This document shows positions 34,336 through 43,857 of a stretch of 64,000 bases of DNA, one piece after another. The stretch comes from JAKAIY01 sp963809385 (lineage in GTDB: Bacteria > Chloroflexota > Ktedonobacteria > Ktedonobacterales > JADMIN01). The notes below the pieces were generated by a model, which saw only the letters and a program-made list of their open reading frames with translations, searched no databases and was not told the origin of the DNA. Numbering within the stretch: position 1 is the stretch's first letter; every line of letters starts with the position of its first letter. The stretch is from NCBI GenBank assembly GCA_963809385.1, contig CAWEJL010000004.1, positions 508,366 through 572,365 on the forward strand. The letters run 5' to 3'. The translations under genes and the position numbers were made by a program.

Positions 34336-34881
34336 TCAGAGCGAGGCGAGGATGTCGAGCGCTTCAACCTGGTCGCGCTCCAGCGTCTTCATGCTGATGC
34401 CGCGCAGGTAGGCGCAGACTTTCTGGCGCGGCCAGCGCTCCTCGATGCCCAGCCGCACGATCTGGCGCATGCGCGGGCGCAGGCGATCAATCGCGGTGGT
34501 CAGCTGGGCGCGGGTGAGCGCGTGGTCCTCGCCATCGGGGCGGGGCAGCGTGAGGACGGTCTCCGGCTCGGAGCGCGGGACGGCGCGCAGGAACTCGCGG
34601 ATCATGGCGCGCACCTGGGCGCGGCGCATCGCCCCGGTCAGCGGTGAGGCGGCGCGCTGGCCGTCCAGGTCGCCTCCCGCGAGCGCGGCGTAGGCGGCGT
34701 CGTCCGCCGCCAGCGCATCCAGCAGGCGCGCCGCCTCGGGAGCGCCCGCGCTCTCCGCGTCTCCGTCGCGCTCATCCTCGCCCATGCCCGCGCTATCGGG
34801 CAGCGCCCGCTCGCGCGCCGCCGCCGAAGCCTCCGCCGGCCTCAAGCCGCTCCGTTTGCCGCGCTCCGTCTGGTCCCACAT
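34336..34881 (-). CDS. protein with sigma70 region 4-like C-terminus
   Basis: 181 residues from ATG 34881, chosen for GAGGGAG eight bases upstream (an ATG at 34950 has no site). The N-terminal half is acidic and Ala-rich. The last 55 residues, with LTTAIDRLRPRMRQIVRLGI then EERWPRQKVCAYLRGISMKT, look like a sigma region 4 / ArpU-type helix-turn-helix: a helix ending in LRPRMRQIV, a turn and a recognition helix. No region 2 is present, so it is not a complete sigma factor. It is convergent with gltB across 34 bp. Function unknown; a DNA-binding regulator is the best guess. Confidence 0.55.
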   Translation of the reverse strand: MWDQTERGKRSGLRPAEASAAARERALPDSAGMGEDERDGDAESAGAPEAARLLDALAADDAAYAALAGGDLDGQRAASPLTGAMRRAQVRAMIREFLRAVPRSEPETVLTLPRPDGEDHALTRAQLTTAIDRLRPRMRQIVRLGIEERWPRQKVCAYLRGISMKTLERDQVEALDILASL

Positions 34882-35048
34882 ATCCCGCGCTCCCTCATAT
34901 CCGCCATATCCGCCATACCGTCCACTTCTCTGGACGCACACTGCGCTCACCGGAAATCATAGAACACATGTTCCATAATTGTCAACTGGATATGACCCGA
35001 AATGGGGAAATCTGGAGGCGGGTAATTCCGCCGCGCAACCTGGCGCGC

Positions 35049-35498
35049 CTAGTTCGGGATGACCTTGCCCTGCGCCACGTCACGCGAGGATGGCCCCTCG
35101 GCGACCTTGAGCAGCGTCTGCGGCTCGCCCTGGAGCGCATCGCGGATGCGGTGGACGTGCTCAGGGAAGGTGTTGGCGGGCAGATCGTCGGGTGCGAAGA
35201 AGCGCACATCGTCACTCTCATCGCTGGTCGCGCGCTCGCCACCAGCGACGCGGCAGACGAAACCGAAGATGACCTCATCCACATGCGGCGCCCAGCTATA
35301 GACGCCCGCCAGCCGCTCCACGGCGACCTCGAACCCGGACTCCTCGCGCGTCTCGCGGATCACGCCCGCCCACGGCGTCTCGCCCGCCTCCATGCCGCCG
35401 CCCGGCTGACCCCACCAGTCGCAGTCGGTGCGATGAACGAGCAGCACGCGCCCCACGTCGTCGAGCACGGTAGCGAACACGCCGAACTGGAAGCGCAT
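35049..35498 (-). CDS. Nudix hydrolase (MutT/ADP-ribose pyrophosphatase-like)
   Basis: 149 residues with a full Nudix box, GGGMEAGE then TPWAGVI then RETREESGF (about 34-56). Upstream comes the typical RVLLVHRTDCDWWGQPGG, and after the box a tyrosine/tryptophan-rich strand, GVYSWAPHVDEVIFGFVC. Substrate unknown. It starts MRFQFGVFATVLDDVGRV at ATG 35498. It follows the 735-codon membrane-protein gene region on the same strand with a 62-bp gap. Confidence 0.85.
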   Translation of the reverse strand: MRFQFGVFATVLDDVGRVLLVHRTDCDWWGQPGGGMEAGETPWAGVIRETREESGFEVAVERLAGVYSWAPHVDEVIFGFVCRVAGGERATSDESDDVRFFAPDDLPANTFPEHVHRIRDALQGEPQTLLKVAEGPSSRDVAQGKVIPN

Positions 35499-35560
35499 GA
35501 CACGGCCCTTTCACAGCCCCACACAATCCGCGCTGGTATATGGGTAGACACGCCGCGCGG

Positions 35561-37723
35561 CTACAGCCCAATCGCGCCCTGGAGCGCGTGGAGCAGCGCG
35601 CCGGAGCCAGCGTCCAGCAGCAGGGCGGCGGCGGCGATGAACAGCGTCAGGAAGATGGCCCCACCAGCGGAGAGCGGCGAGCTCGTGGCGCGCTCGGCTT
35701 CCTCGATACGCGTGGTGTAGAACTGGAGCAGCACGAGGTCGTACTGCATCGCGCGCAGCGTCTCCTCGCTGGTGTCCTGCGAGCCGGTGTGTGGGTCGGG
35801 CGCGGAGAGGCGGCGCACATGCGACTCAGTGGCGTTCTTGCGTGTGCGCAGATCGCGCAGCCAGGCGCGACGCCAGCGCCCCAGCCCGATGCGGAAGGGC
35901 GTCTCGATCAGCAGCAGCCAGGGCAGCGCCAGCGCCAGCGCCAGCGGGATCACGCGCGCCGTCACGCTGACCTGCGCGCCCGCCAGCGTCACCTGCGCCA
36001 GGATGGTGGCGTCCAGCCCGGCGAGACCGCTCACCCACCAGACCAGCGCGACCAGCGCGCCCGCTAACCAGGCGAGGGTCCCCAGCGCGGGGCCGAGCGC
36101 ATAGCGCCGCGCGCCCGGCGACCAGCGGCGCGAGCCGCCCAACTCACCGACGAAGCGCAGCGCGCTCACCAGCAGGACAGGCAGCGCCAGCGCCACCACC
36201 GCCAGCGACGCGGCCAGCGTGGCGGGAAGGAGTAGCGTCGCCAGCAGATTGCCCGCCAGTGAGAGGCCCCCGGCGGTTGTCTCCGGGAGCAGCCCCGCCA
36301 GCCCGCCGCCCTGGAGCGCGCCCGGCAGCGCCTGCGCCAACGGCGTCCGGCTCACGAGCAACCCGCCCGCCGCCAACCCCGCCAGCGTCAGCAGAATACC
36401 CACCAGACTGGCGATCACCCACCACACACGCAGCGCGACGGCCAGCGCCTGCGACCCCTCGCGCCCATTGAGGCTCGACCGCGTCTCGCTGAAGCTGGCG
36501 CCCGCCAGAAGCTCTGGGAGCGCGCCCAGGCTGCGCGAGAGCAGCAGCAGGAACGCCAGCCAGCCAATCAGCGTCAGCAGCGTGATGACGGCGTAGCCCG
36601 CCGTGCGCTCCGGCTGGCCCGCCAGCGCCGCGCCCGCCAGCGACAGCCCGCTCGCCACGGCCAGCGCCCCAACCAGCCAGCGCGCCGCGCCGCTGAGCAT
36701 ATCCAGCAGCGTCAGTTCCAGACCTCCAGCCAGCGCGATATTGAGCGCGCCGCGCAAATCAAAGAGCGCGACGCCCATGCGCTGCGGGTCAGGCGGCGCG
36801 TTCAGGTTCGCGTGCCAGGCGCGCAAGGCCTGCGTCACCAGCCGCGCGCGCCGCCGCCAGCGCCAGGGAACCCTGCGAGGCAGCGGAAACTGTGAATTAC
36901 TGGCGACCACCTCGCACTCGCGGCGCAGGCGGGTCACATCGCGCGCGACGCCAATCGCCCGCTGGCGATAGTCGGAGCTGGCGCCATCCTGCTCCAGCCG
37001 CTCGGCGGCCACCGAAAGCCACGCCTGCCGGGCCAGCGCGACATAGCGGCGGAGGGTGTCGAAGTAGACGGCGCTGTGGATGCGCGCCAGACCACTCGCC
37101 TCCAGCTCGCCCGCCAGTGCGGCAAGCTCACTCGCCAGCACACTAAGCTCGCTGATCGCCTGGCGCGCCACATCCGGCGGCTGCACGGCGCGCGCCTGGG
37201 CCGCGCGCAACTCAGTGGTCAGCGACGAGGGGGCGGATGAGGGCGCGACGATCGCCCGGCTGGCGGTCGCCCGCGCACGCGCCACGACGGCCAGCGGGTC
37301 GTCCACCACATTCGCCGGGATAGCAGGCGGTATGCCCCCAGCGGAGTCAGGCTGGCTCGCTGGAAACAGACTGGAGCTATCCTCTGGGCCCGACGCCGCG
37401 CTCACTGGCGTATTCCATGGCATCAGCGCGGGCGCGGCGGGCTGCTCCGCGGCGGGCGCGGGACCGCTCGGCTTCGCTGGGCCCCAGAAGGAGCCACCCT
37501 GGCTGGCGCGAAATTGGGGACGGCGGGGCGGCCGCAGCGTCTCATCGGGCAAGGGGGGCAGGTCGCTCAACCCCGGCGCGCCATTCAACCCGCTCCCCGG
37601 CTGCCCCGCGTCTCGCGGGCTGGGGTCGCGTGGCGTAGCGCCGCCTGCCTGATCCGCGCCCTGGTTCGCGCCCTGTCCGGGTCCACCTGGTTCACTAGCG
37701 CGATGCGAGCGATACGAGCCCAT
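35561..37723 (-). CDS. large polytopic membrane protein with Pro-rich N-terminus
   Basis: About 720 residues. The first 170 are Pro/Gly/Ser-rich and probably disordered. A helical, charged segment follows (about 190-310, with ISELSVLASELAALAGELEA as a likely coiled coil). About nine membrane spans then occupy 330-640, and near the end comes a basic-acidic region (RKNATESHVRRLSAPD) before a final span (AGGAIFLTLFIAAAALLL). ATG 37723 is preceded by AAAGGG; the frame is open to 37768. I do not recognise a family; the neighbouring PrsW cluster has the same low-complexity-plus-membrane style. Confidence 0.6.
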   Translation of the reverse strand: MGSYRSHRASEPGGPGQGANQGADQAGGATPRDPSPRDAGQPGSGLNGAPGLSDLPPLPDETLRPPRRPQFRASQGGSFWGPAKPSGPAPAAEQPAAPALMPWNTPVSAASGPEDSSSLFPASQPDSAGGIPPAIPANVVDDPLAVVARARATASRAIVAPSSAPSSLTTELRAAQARAVQPPDVARQAISELSVLASELAALAGELEASGLARIHSAVYFDTLRRYVALARQAWLSVAAERLEQDGASSDYRQRAIGVARDVTRLRRECEVVASNSQFPLPRRVPWRWRRRARLVTQALRAWHANLNAPPDPQRMGVALFDLRGALNIALAGGLELTLLDMLSGAARWLVGALAVASGLSLAGAALAGQPERTAGYAVITLLTLIGWLAFLLLLSRSLGALPELLAGASFSETRSSLNGREGSQALAVALRVWWVIASLVGILLTLAGLAAGGLLVSRTPLAQALPGALQGGGLAGLLPETTAGGLSLAGNLLATLLLPATLAASLAVVALALPVLLVSALRFVGELGGSRRWSPGARRYALGPALGTLAWLAGALVALVWWVSGLAGLDATILAQVTLAGAQVSVTARVIPLALALALPWLLLIETPFRIGLGRWRRAWLRDLRTRKNATESHVRRLSAPDPHTGSQDTSEETLRAMQYDLVLLQFYTTRIEEAERATSSPLSAGGAIFLTLFIAAAALLLDAGSGALLHALQGAIGL

Positions 37724-37870
37724 GGCCCGGCCCTTTCCGTCTGTTCCCCATGACGCGCCACACACCACCGCGCAGGCTAGCGCACGGCGCTATTGTAGCA
37801 GCGCGTCAGCGTGCGGGCAATCACAGGCGCCGTTTGTCTGGCGCCCGCGTGGAGACCATCTGGCGCATCG

Positions 37871-38698
37871 CTATTGTCCAGTGGAGAGCGTCGCGCGTGT
37901 GAAGATCGCTTCGGACCCGCTGGGCGCGCCCCCGGCCAGCGCGGGCTGTGCGCCCATATCCACCGAGGCGGTGGCCACCTGCTGGCCGTTGACGTAGAAG
38001 ATCTCCCGCGTATGATCCGGAGAAACCTCGATCGAGATGGTGTTCGCCACGAACGCGTCGCCATGCCATGCCGCCGTGCCGCCGGAGATATAGAGACCCT
38101 GACCCGTCGCCGAGCAAATGCTATCACAGAGCACATAGTGGCCCTGCTGGTCTACCTCGAACGTCAGCACGTTCCCTGACTGTTTGGTAGAATCGCCGAC
38201 CAGCAGCATCGCCCGCTGGAAAGAGGAAACCCTCGCCGCCGGAGCGAGCCCCAGCTCGAAATAGAAGCCCTGCGCCGTCGCGCCGCCAGAGCCAGCGGGC
38301 GTGAAGGTACAGATCGCCGCGCTCGAGCTGGAGGCGCTCGCGTCGAGGCCCTGATCGGTGAAGACGCATCCCTGTGTGAGATCCCACGCGGCGCTATCGG
38401 CAGTCGTGAGGTCCCGCTGGTAGACCGGCTCCCAGCCCGCTGGCGCCGACCGGCTGGCTGTCGGGCCCAGATCAGGCGCGATAGCCGCCAGCGCCAGCGC
38501 CAGAACCGTTAGCGCGACGAGCACGGCGCCGAAGATGAGCTGATAGCGGCGGTCATTGGTCTTCGCCGCTACCGCGGGTTGCGCGGGTGGCTGCGCGTAC
38601 GGCTGCTGCGCGTATGGCTGCTGCGCGTACGGCTGCTGCGGGTAGGGTGGCTGCGCGTAGGGCGCGGCGGAGTCCGAAGGAGTGGGTGGGTAGGACAT
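37871..38698 (-). CDS. membrane-anchored protein with extracellular beta-sandwich-like domain
   Basis: 275 residues from ATG 38698, with GGGAGG upstream. The first 45 are YAQQP-type repeats. One span follows (RRYQLIFGAVLVALTVLALA), then an extracellular domain of about 190 residues with GFYFELGLAPAARVSSFQRA and DAFVANTISIEVSPDHTREI. The pattern resembles LamG/concanavalin-like sandwiches (DUF1080-like), i.e. carbohydrate or protein binding. The start overlaps the prsW-like stop (TAATG), so the two are translationally coupled and may work together, for example as protease and substrate; that is inference. Confidence 0.6.
   Translation of the reverse strand: MSYPPTPSDSAAPYAQPPYPQQPYAQQPYAQQPYAQPPAQPAVAAKTNDRRYQLIFGAVLVALTVLALALAAIAPDLGPTASRSAPAGWEPVYQRDLTTADSAAWDLTQGCVFTDQGLDASASSSSAAICTFTPAGSGGATAQGFYFELGLAPAARVSSFQRAMLLVGDSTKQSGNVLTFEVDQQGHYVLCDSICSATGQGLYISGGTAAWHGDAFVANTISIEVSPDHTREIFYVNGQQVATASVDMGAQPALAGGAPSGSEAIFTRATLSTGQ
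38590..38640. repeat. 15-bp coding tandem repeats (YAQQP)
   Basis: Three to four near-identical 15-bp units, each carrying GCTGCTGCGCGTA, encode the YAQQP-type repeats at the N-terminus of the membrane-anchored protein at 37871-38698. Confidence 0.75.
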
Positions 38699-40503
38699 TA
38701 TTGTGCGCCTCCCGCTGTCTGCGCCGATGGCGCTGTCTGTGACATTGGCGTGGCTGGCGCCGTTGGGGCCGGAACTGGCGCGATGCCATAGCCCCACGGA
38801 ATGGCGGGATAGGGCGCGTAGGGATAGCCGCTAGCTGGCCACTCTGGCGCGCGCGGCGTCCGTGGCGGCATGCCTTGGGCGCGCAAGAGCCGGTTCGTCA
38901 TGATGATCAGCACCCCAAGAATGAAGGCGTAAATGCCGAGATAGATGATGTCCATGCGCTGCAACGGCAGAGGCCCCAGGTAGAGCGGCGCGCTCAGCCA
39001 GTCATTGACACTCGCGGGCAGGAGTTGTCCGGCGAGCGAGAATCCGTTGAACACACCGTGCTGGAGGATGGCGTAGAGGAAGGCGCCAGCCGCGCGCAAC
39101 CAGCGCAGGGGCACGCCCTTGCCATTGATGAGGTAGTACCAGCCGAGCGCGCCCATGCCCGCGCCCACACCGTGCAACAGCCCCGCGCCGATGCGCTCGA
39201 TGGAGACCGAAACCCAGTCGGCCTGGCCCTGTCCGATATAGCCAATGGTCTCGAACATATCGAAGCCGACGCCAGCGGCCAGCCCAACCAGGAACATCTC
39301 GCCCGGCGTCCGCAGCCTGCGAACGGCGAGCAGCGCGCCCAGCGGCTTCACGCCCTCTTCCACCAGCGGCGCGACCACCGAGAGCAGGAGGAACATCGCC
39401 AGCGCCACCTGGCCCGACGGCTGCCCGCTCGTTGATGGTGAGAGCACCGCTTGCGCGTCCTGCCCGGTGAGGCCGAGCACGGCGACAATGACCAGCGCCA
39501 GGATGCCCTCGAAGATCACCGCCAGCAGCGGCGCCAGCGTCATGCCGTAGAACAACGACATCCAGACGTGCCGGCGCGTCGACGGATCACGCAGCCGTTG
39601 CGTCGTGAAAGCCAGGATCGCCAGCGCGGGCAGCGCTCCGGTGAGCATCGCCAGCGGCAGCACGCCGAGCGCGGCGCCTGGCGCCCGGCCCAGACCCTGG
39701 TTGACGCCCCACAGCGCCAGCGCCCCACCGATGGCGGCCAGCGCCAGCGTCAGGATCACCCACGCCGGAGGAAGCTGGAAGCGCGGTGACGAGCGGCGCA
39801 TGATGCCGCGTATGCCGTACCACAGGCCAAATCCGCCAGCGAAGATCGGCCCCAGCGAGAAGCCGAGTATCGAGCCCAGGAAGGAGAGATCGTCACCCTG
39901 ACCGCCGAACAGCGCGAACAGCGAAATAAACGAGATCAGGAGACCGCCGACGATACTTATCCCCGCCAGACCCGCCACGATCCACGAGATCACCAGCGCG
40001 TAGACCTCGCCCGGCGCGCGGCGCGGCTTCGCCGGATACGCCGGCGCGTAATACCCGTAATACCCGTAATACCCATACGCGCCATACCCGGCGCCACCAT
40101 AGGAGGGCGCGTAGCCATACGGCCCATAGTTCCCCGTGGGATACGGATAGACGCCAGGGGAGGCGCCCTGATACGCGGGATATGCGGGATATGCGGGATA
40201 CGCGGGATATGCGGGGGTGGGCTGTGTAGACGCGCCGGGCGCGCCGGTGGCCGCTGGATAAGTGGGGTATCCGGAGTATCCCGGATAGGCGGGCTGCGCC
40301 TGAGGAGCCGCGCTGGCGGCAGCGGCGGGCGCGGCGGCGGGCGCGGTGACGAGTGACGCGACAGGCGTCGTGGGGGCGCCGTCATCCGCGCTATACGCGC
40401 TCCCCGGCGTGGGGGTCTCACCCAGCCATGCGCCACAGGTCGCGCAGCGCGTCACGCCCGGCTGCGCCACGGCGCCGCAGTGCGGACAGGAATCCTTGGT
40501 CAA
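38698..40503 (-). CDS. PrsW-family intramembrane metalloprotease with N-terminal zinc ribbon
   Basis: 601 residues. A zinc ribbon (Cys 6, 9, 20 and 23: CPHC and CATC) leads into about 120 Pro/Ala/Tyr-rich residues, including tandem AYP units and a glycine-tyrosine run. About ten membrane spans follow. The PrsW signatures are all present: PLVEEGVKPLGAL, FDMFETIGYIGQG, LLHGVGAGMGALGWYY and AILQHGVFNGF, which supply the glutamates and histidines of the metal site. PrsW in Bacillus cuts the anti-sigma factor RsiW; the substrate here is unknown. The downstream gene overlaps by one base. ATG 40503 starts the frame. Confidence 0.85.
   Translation of the reverse strand: MTKDSCPHCGAVAQPGVTRCATCGAWLGETPTPGSAYSADDGAPTTPVASLVTAPAAAPAAAASAAPQAQPAYPGYSGYPTYPAATGAPGASTQPTPAYPAYPAYPAYPAYQGASPGVYPYPTGNYGPYGYAPSYGGAGYGAYGYYGYYGYYAPAYPAKPRRAPGEVYALVISWIVAGLAGISIVGGLLISFISLFALFGGQGDDLSFLGSILGFSLGPIFAGGFGLWYGIRGIMRRSSPRFQLPPAWVILTLALAAIGGALALWGVNQGLGRAPGAALGVLPLAMLTGALPALAILAFTTQRLRDPSTRRHVWMSLFYGMTLAPLLAVIFEGILALVIVAVLGLTGQDAQAVLSPSTSGQPSGQVALAMFLLLSVVAPLVEEGVKPLGALLAVRRLRTPGEMFLVGLAAGVGFDMFETIGYIGQGQADWVSVSIERIGAGLLHGVGAGMGALGWYYLINGKGVPLRWLRAAGAFLYAILQHGVFNGFSLAGQLLPASVNDWLSAPLYLGPLPLQRMDIIYLGIYAFILGVLIIMTNRLLRAQGMPPRTPRAPEWPASGYPYAPYPAIPWGYGIAPVPAPTAPATPMSQTAPSAQTAGGAQ
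40171..40215. repeat. five 9-bp coding tandem repeats (AYP)
   Basis: Five units of ATA(C/T)GCGGG in direct array encode consecutive Ala-Tyr-Pro triplets in the linker of the PrsW-like protein. Length variation by slippage is likely among strains. Confidence 0.8.
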
Positions 40504-40950
40504 CGTCTCATCCTCTCCAGCGGGAAGTCTCTATTCATTGTATGGAAGGAGATAGCGCGCTGGCGCCCGCATTCTTCCCCACTATCACTCTAACGGCTGA
40601 CGCGCCCCTCCGCAACGGATACGAGCGCGCGGGCTGATGGGTTAGGCGCCTGGCCATCCCGTTCAGCGCACGTGTTCAATTTGCCAGCGGCAGATACATG
40701 AAATCCTGAAAGGCCGCGCTGGCGAATGTCGCGCTGGCGCACATCGGCGCGGATCGCCAATCGCCGCTCGCAGATCGCCCACCAATTCATAGGCTGAAGT
40801 CGTTGTCGGCGTGTGAGTGGCTGACGAAGCTATGCGGCGAGTCCATCCGTGGTTCTTCCTCCTTGACGCTATCGAGCCGTATACAGGCAAACCGCGCGCC
40901 GCCATTGTATCATAGGCCGCCGCCGCCGGGCGCGACGCGCACAGACAACG

Positions 40951-40979
40951 TTGCGCAGTGGCGAGCGGCTTGTTATACT
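40951..40979 (+). promoter_or_regulatory. sigma70-type promoter of the TIR-like membrane protein gene
   Basis: TTGCGC (40951-40956), 17-bp spacer, TATACT (40974-40979), about 80 bp before the ATG at 41061. The rest of the 557-bp divergent gap (40504-40950) contains no gene that I can support. Confidence 0.6.
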
Positions 40980-41060
40980 TTCTTCGCTCACGGCAGTAAG
41001 GGTACGGTATATCACCGTCAGAACGTGTCGCCGTTGGAGCCAAAGGAGAAAGGGAGCCAC

Positions 41061-42314
41061 ATGACCAATCCCGGGGCGTATCCTCCAACGCAAGCGGGAC
41101 AAGGAAATCAGGGCATTGTGATCGCCGCCGCGCCCGGCGAGCCGCTGGCGGAGGCGATCGCCGCCGAGCTGCGCCGGCTCGGATGGAACGCGGCGGTAGC
41201 GGAGCGGGTCGAGACGTATGCGGGTATGGCGCGCGCGTATGTGGCGCCGCTGACGCCCGCCTCGATCAACAGCCCCGCCGTAGCCGCCGCGCTCGCCGCG
41301 CGTGGAGCGCCGCTCATCCCGCTGACAGTGGGAGCCACGCCGCTCCCATCCGGCCCCTGGGCGATCCAGCCAGTCATCTTCTCCGGCGATCCAGCGCAGA
41401 CGGCCCGCGACCTCACGACCGTGATCAACAACCTGACGGGCGGAAACGCCACCATCCCCTTCGGGCAGCAGCCCGCGTCCAGGCCGCTCGGCGCCAGCGA
41501 CTATATGGCGCCCACCACGCCGCCGACCTTCCCGCCCTCCCAGTTCGCTCCCACGATGGAAATGGCGTCGCCCGCGCAGCCCTATCAGTCCGCGCCATCG
41601 TATCCCACACAGCAAGGCTACACCCAGTATCCCCAGGGCGGCGCGCCATACGCGCCATACGGGGCGCCACCCGCGCCCGCGAAGCGCCGCCGCTGGCCGC
41701 TGATCGTCGGCGTGATCGTCGCGGTCGTGCTGCTGGCGTGCGTGGGCGGGGGAGCCTTCGCCTACTCCAAGCTGCATAGTTTTGTCGGCGCCGTCTCCAC
41801 TGGTGTCTCGCAAACCGAAACCGCAAGCGCCGCGACCGCGACGCCAGCGGCCACGGCGGCTCCGTCCATCCCAGCGAACTTCACGGTCTACTCTGATTCA
41901 ACGGCTAAATTTAGCATCGCGTATCCCAATAGCTGGCAGAAGAGCGCTTCTGGCGGCGATGTGATCTTCCTTGACACCGCTGAGGCCGCCGATGTGGTGG
42001 TTGGCTCGGTAGACGCCAACATCCCGCAGAGCGATATCAATTCTACCGAGTCGCAGTTCTTCAAGAGCGCGGCGGGAGCAGGGACGTACAACAACCTCCA
42101 GGGGCCGACGACGGTCACCTACGCAGGCGAGTCCTGGACGCAGGAGTCGGCGGACATCACGTCGTCGGGTCAGACCCTTCACGCGGTGGTGCTGGTCGCC
42201 AATCATGGCTCGCACGCGTATGTCATCGGCTATCTGGGAGCCAAGTCAGCGTTCGCCACACTCGACGCGCAGGATTTCCAACCAATGCTCAACAGCCTGT
42301 CCTTCCTGAGCTAA
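41061..42314 (+). CDS. membrane protein with degenerate TIR-like N-terminus and extracellular domain
   Basis: 417 residues. Residues 18-125 (GIVIAAAPGEPLAEAIAAEL, later AYVAPLTPASINSPAVAAAL and PLIPLTVG) follow the TIR-type alternation of strands and helices, but the catalytic WxxxE glutamate is not visible, so any TIR role would be binding, not NAD cleavage. A Pro/Tyr-rich linker precedes a single span (LIVGVIVAVVLLACVGGGAF, about 214-233) and an extracellular domain (about 275-417) with FTVYSDSTAKFSIAYPNSWQ, like PsbP/DUF1795 domains. ATG 41061 has AAAGGAG upstream; a good promoter precedes it. Function unknown. Confidence 0.65.
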   Translation: MTNPGAYPPTQAGQGNQGIVIAAAPGEPLAEAIAAELRRLGWNAAVAERVETYAGMARAYVAPLTPASINSPAVAAALAARGAPLIPLTVGATPLPSGPWAIQPVIFSGDPAQTARDLTTVINNLTGGNATIPFGQQPASRPLGASDYMAPTTPPTFPPSQFAPTMEMASPAQPYQSAPSYPTQQGYTQYPQGGAPYAPYGAPPAPAKRRRWPLIVGVIVAVVLLACVGGGAFAYSKLHSFVGAVSTGVSQTETASAATATPAATAAPSIPANFTVYSDSTAKFSIAYPNSWQKSASGGDVIFLDTAEAADVVVGSVDANIPQSDINSTESQFFKSAAGAGTYNNLQGPTTVTYAGESWTQESADITSSGQTLHAVVLVANHGSHAYVIGYLGAKSAFATLDAQDFQPMLNSLSFLS

Positions 42315-42378
42315 CACGCCTCGCGGCTGAAGCTGCAAATGCCGCTTTGGCTTCGCGGATAGGCCGGAACCGGCGGCC

Positions 42379-42405
42379 GGCCCGCGTCCACCAGGGATGC
42401 GGGCC
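42379..42405 (+). terminator. possible terminator hairpin
   Basis: GGCCCGC (42379-42385) pairs with GCGGGCC (42399-42405) 65 bp after the TIR-like protein stop. Weak evidence, no direct U-tract. Confidence 0.35.
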
Positions 42406-42487
42406 GCGCGCTATCCTTTCTCTCGCCTCTACGAAAAGCAAGGATGAATCCAAGGATGAATCCAGCAAAATTGAGAGGATCACGATC

Positions 42488-43787
42488 ATGGAGGTTCACA
42501 AAGCTGTTGGAGCAGCTACCCCTGTCGCGGGGGCGCGGCGCCGGCCAGACACCTGGCAAAGGAGCCGGTGGCTCGGCGCACTCCTATCACTCCTGTGTCT
42601 GCTCCTGACAGCGTGCGCGTCTACGTCATCAACCGTCATCACTGGCCCTCCCAACCCCACCGCTACACCGATCGGCCAGTTGCCGAATCCAAATCCAGGC
42701 AATAGTGGCCAAGGTCAGCCCACCAACACGCCGCCGCCGGATCTCACCGGCCATCCATTGCCCGCCTTCTCCGACTGGCGTGTCGCCTACATCGGCGCGG
42801 ACGGACGCTTGCACGCGGTCTCGGTCAACGGCAAGGCCGATGTCGTGGGACAGGGCTTGCCGATTCAAGCTATGAATGAGCTTGGCGTTTGGGCTGCTGG
42901 AACGTCCCCAGATGGGAAACATCTCGCATATTTTGGTGACACCTACCTCACCATCGCCAATGTCATCTCGGGAACCCAGCGCACGTACCATGTGGTTATT
43001 GGCGAATCCACGGTCGCGTGGTCGCCTGACCAAGGCTATCTGGCCCTTGAGAACGATGGCTATACCATTTCTGTTAGTGTCGCGGATGGCTCTACGATGG
43101 TCGAGCCGCCTACCAAGCCTGGCCTACCTCCGGGAGATTTCGGACCTCGTCTATTTCGCGGCCCCTTTGGCTGGCTTGACGCAACACACGTCGCGGTGAG
43201 CCCCGATGCGGGAACATCAGCAACTACGACCATCCTCCAGAGTCTCGATGTCACATCTGGAGCGGTCCACACGATCGCGACGATACCGGGCAATTCAGAA
43301 GGGAACGGTTTCACGGTTGAGCCAGGCGGGCGCTATACCTTGTACTTTATCGATGATGTGATCAACAACGCTACCGGCGCGGTGACGCCGCTGCCTCATC
43401 TCGGCAGCATCGAGCGCACATCCGGTGGACTCACCCAAACCCTCTGGCGTCCTAACTCTGCTCAGGCAATCATAGCGGCACACTTTCCCCAGAATGGGGG
43501 CCTCAAATACTACCTGATTGATGTAGCGCACGACACCGCGACGCCGCTAAATCTCCCTGGCTTCCCCGTGGCGTGGTCGCCCGACGGTGGTACGCTCGAT
43601 CGTCGCCACAGGTGACCAGCAGAGCAACGCGAATGAAATTGGGTTCAACGATGTTGGCGTTGTTGGCAGCGGGCCGTACACGCTGAGCGCGATCTTCATG
43701 AACGCGCAGGGCGGCGTCAGCGCGCCAATCACGCTGACCACCCAGGCGATGGATATCCCCGTGCTGGGATTCGTGCGCACGGCGTGA
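42488..43787 (+). CDS. beta-propeller lipoprotein (frameshifted near 43597)
   Basis: About 432 residues. A signal sequence ends at lipobox LLTAC, followed by a Pro/Asn/Thr linker and a TolB/WD40-like propeller with SVNGKADVVGQGLPIQAMNE, TSPDGKHLAYFGDTYLTI and VAWSPDQGYLALENDG blades. Near 43597 the frame is lost inside VAWSPDGGTL; one base away the sequence continues IVATGDQQSNANEIGFNDVG to the stop at 43785-43787. ATG 42488 has GAGAGGA upstream. The base composition around 42840-43400 is less GC-rich than the neighbours. Its binding partner is unknown; such lipoproteins are numerous in Chloroflexota. Confidence 0.68.
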
Positions 43788-43799
43788 GCCACACAACGC

Positions 43800-43835
43800 A
43801 GCGGCGGCCAGCGAAACATATCGCTGGCCGCCGCT
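43800..43835. terminator. bidirectional terminator between the propeller lipoprotein gene and rplA
   Basis: AGCGGCGGCCAGCGA (43800-43814) and TCGCTGGCCGCCGCT (43821-43835) form a perfect 15-bp stem with a 6-nt loop between two convergent genes. Confidence 0.75.
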
Positions 43836-43857
43836 CTGTGCTGTTGCCCCGCTGGCG

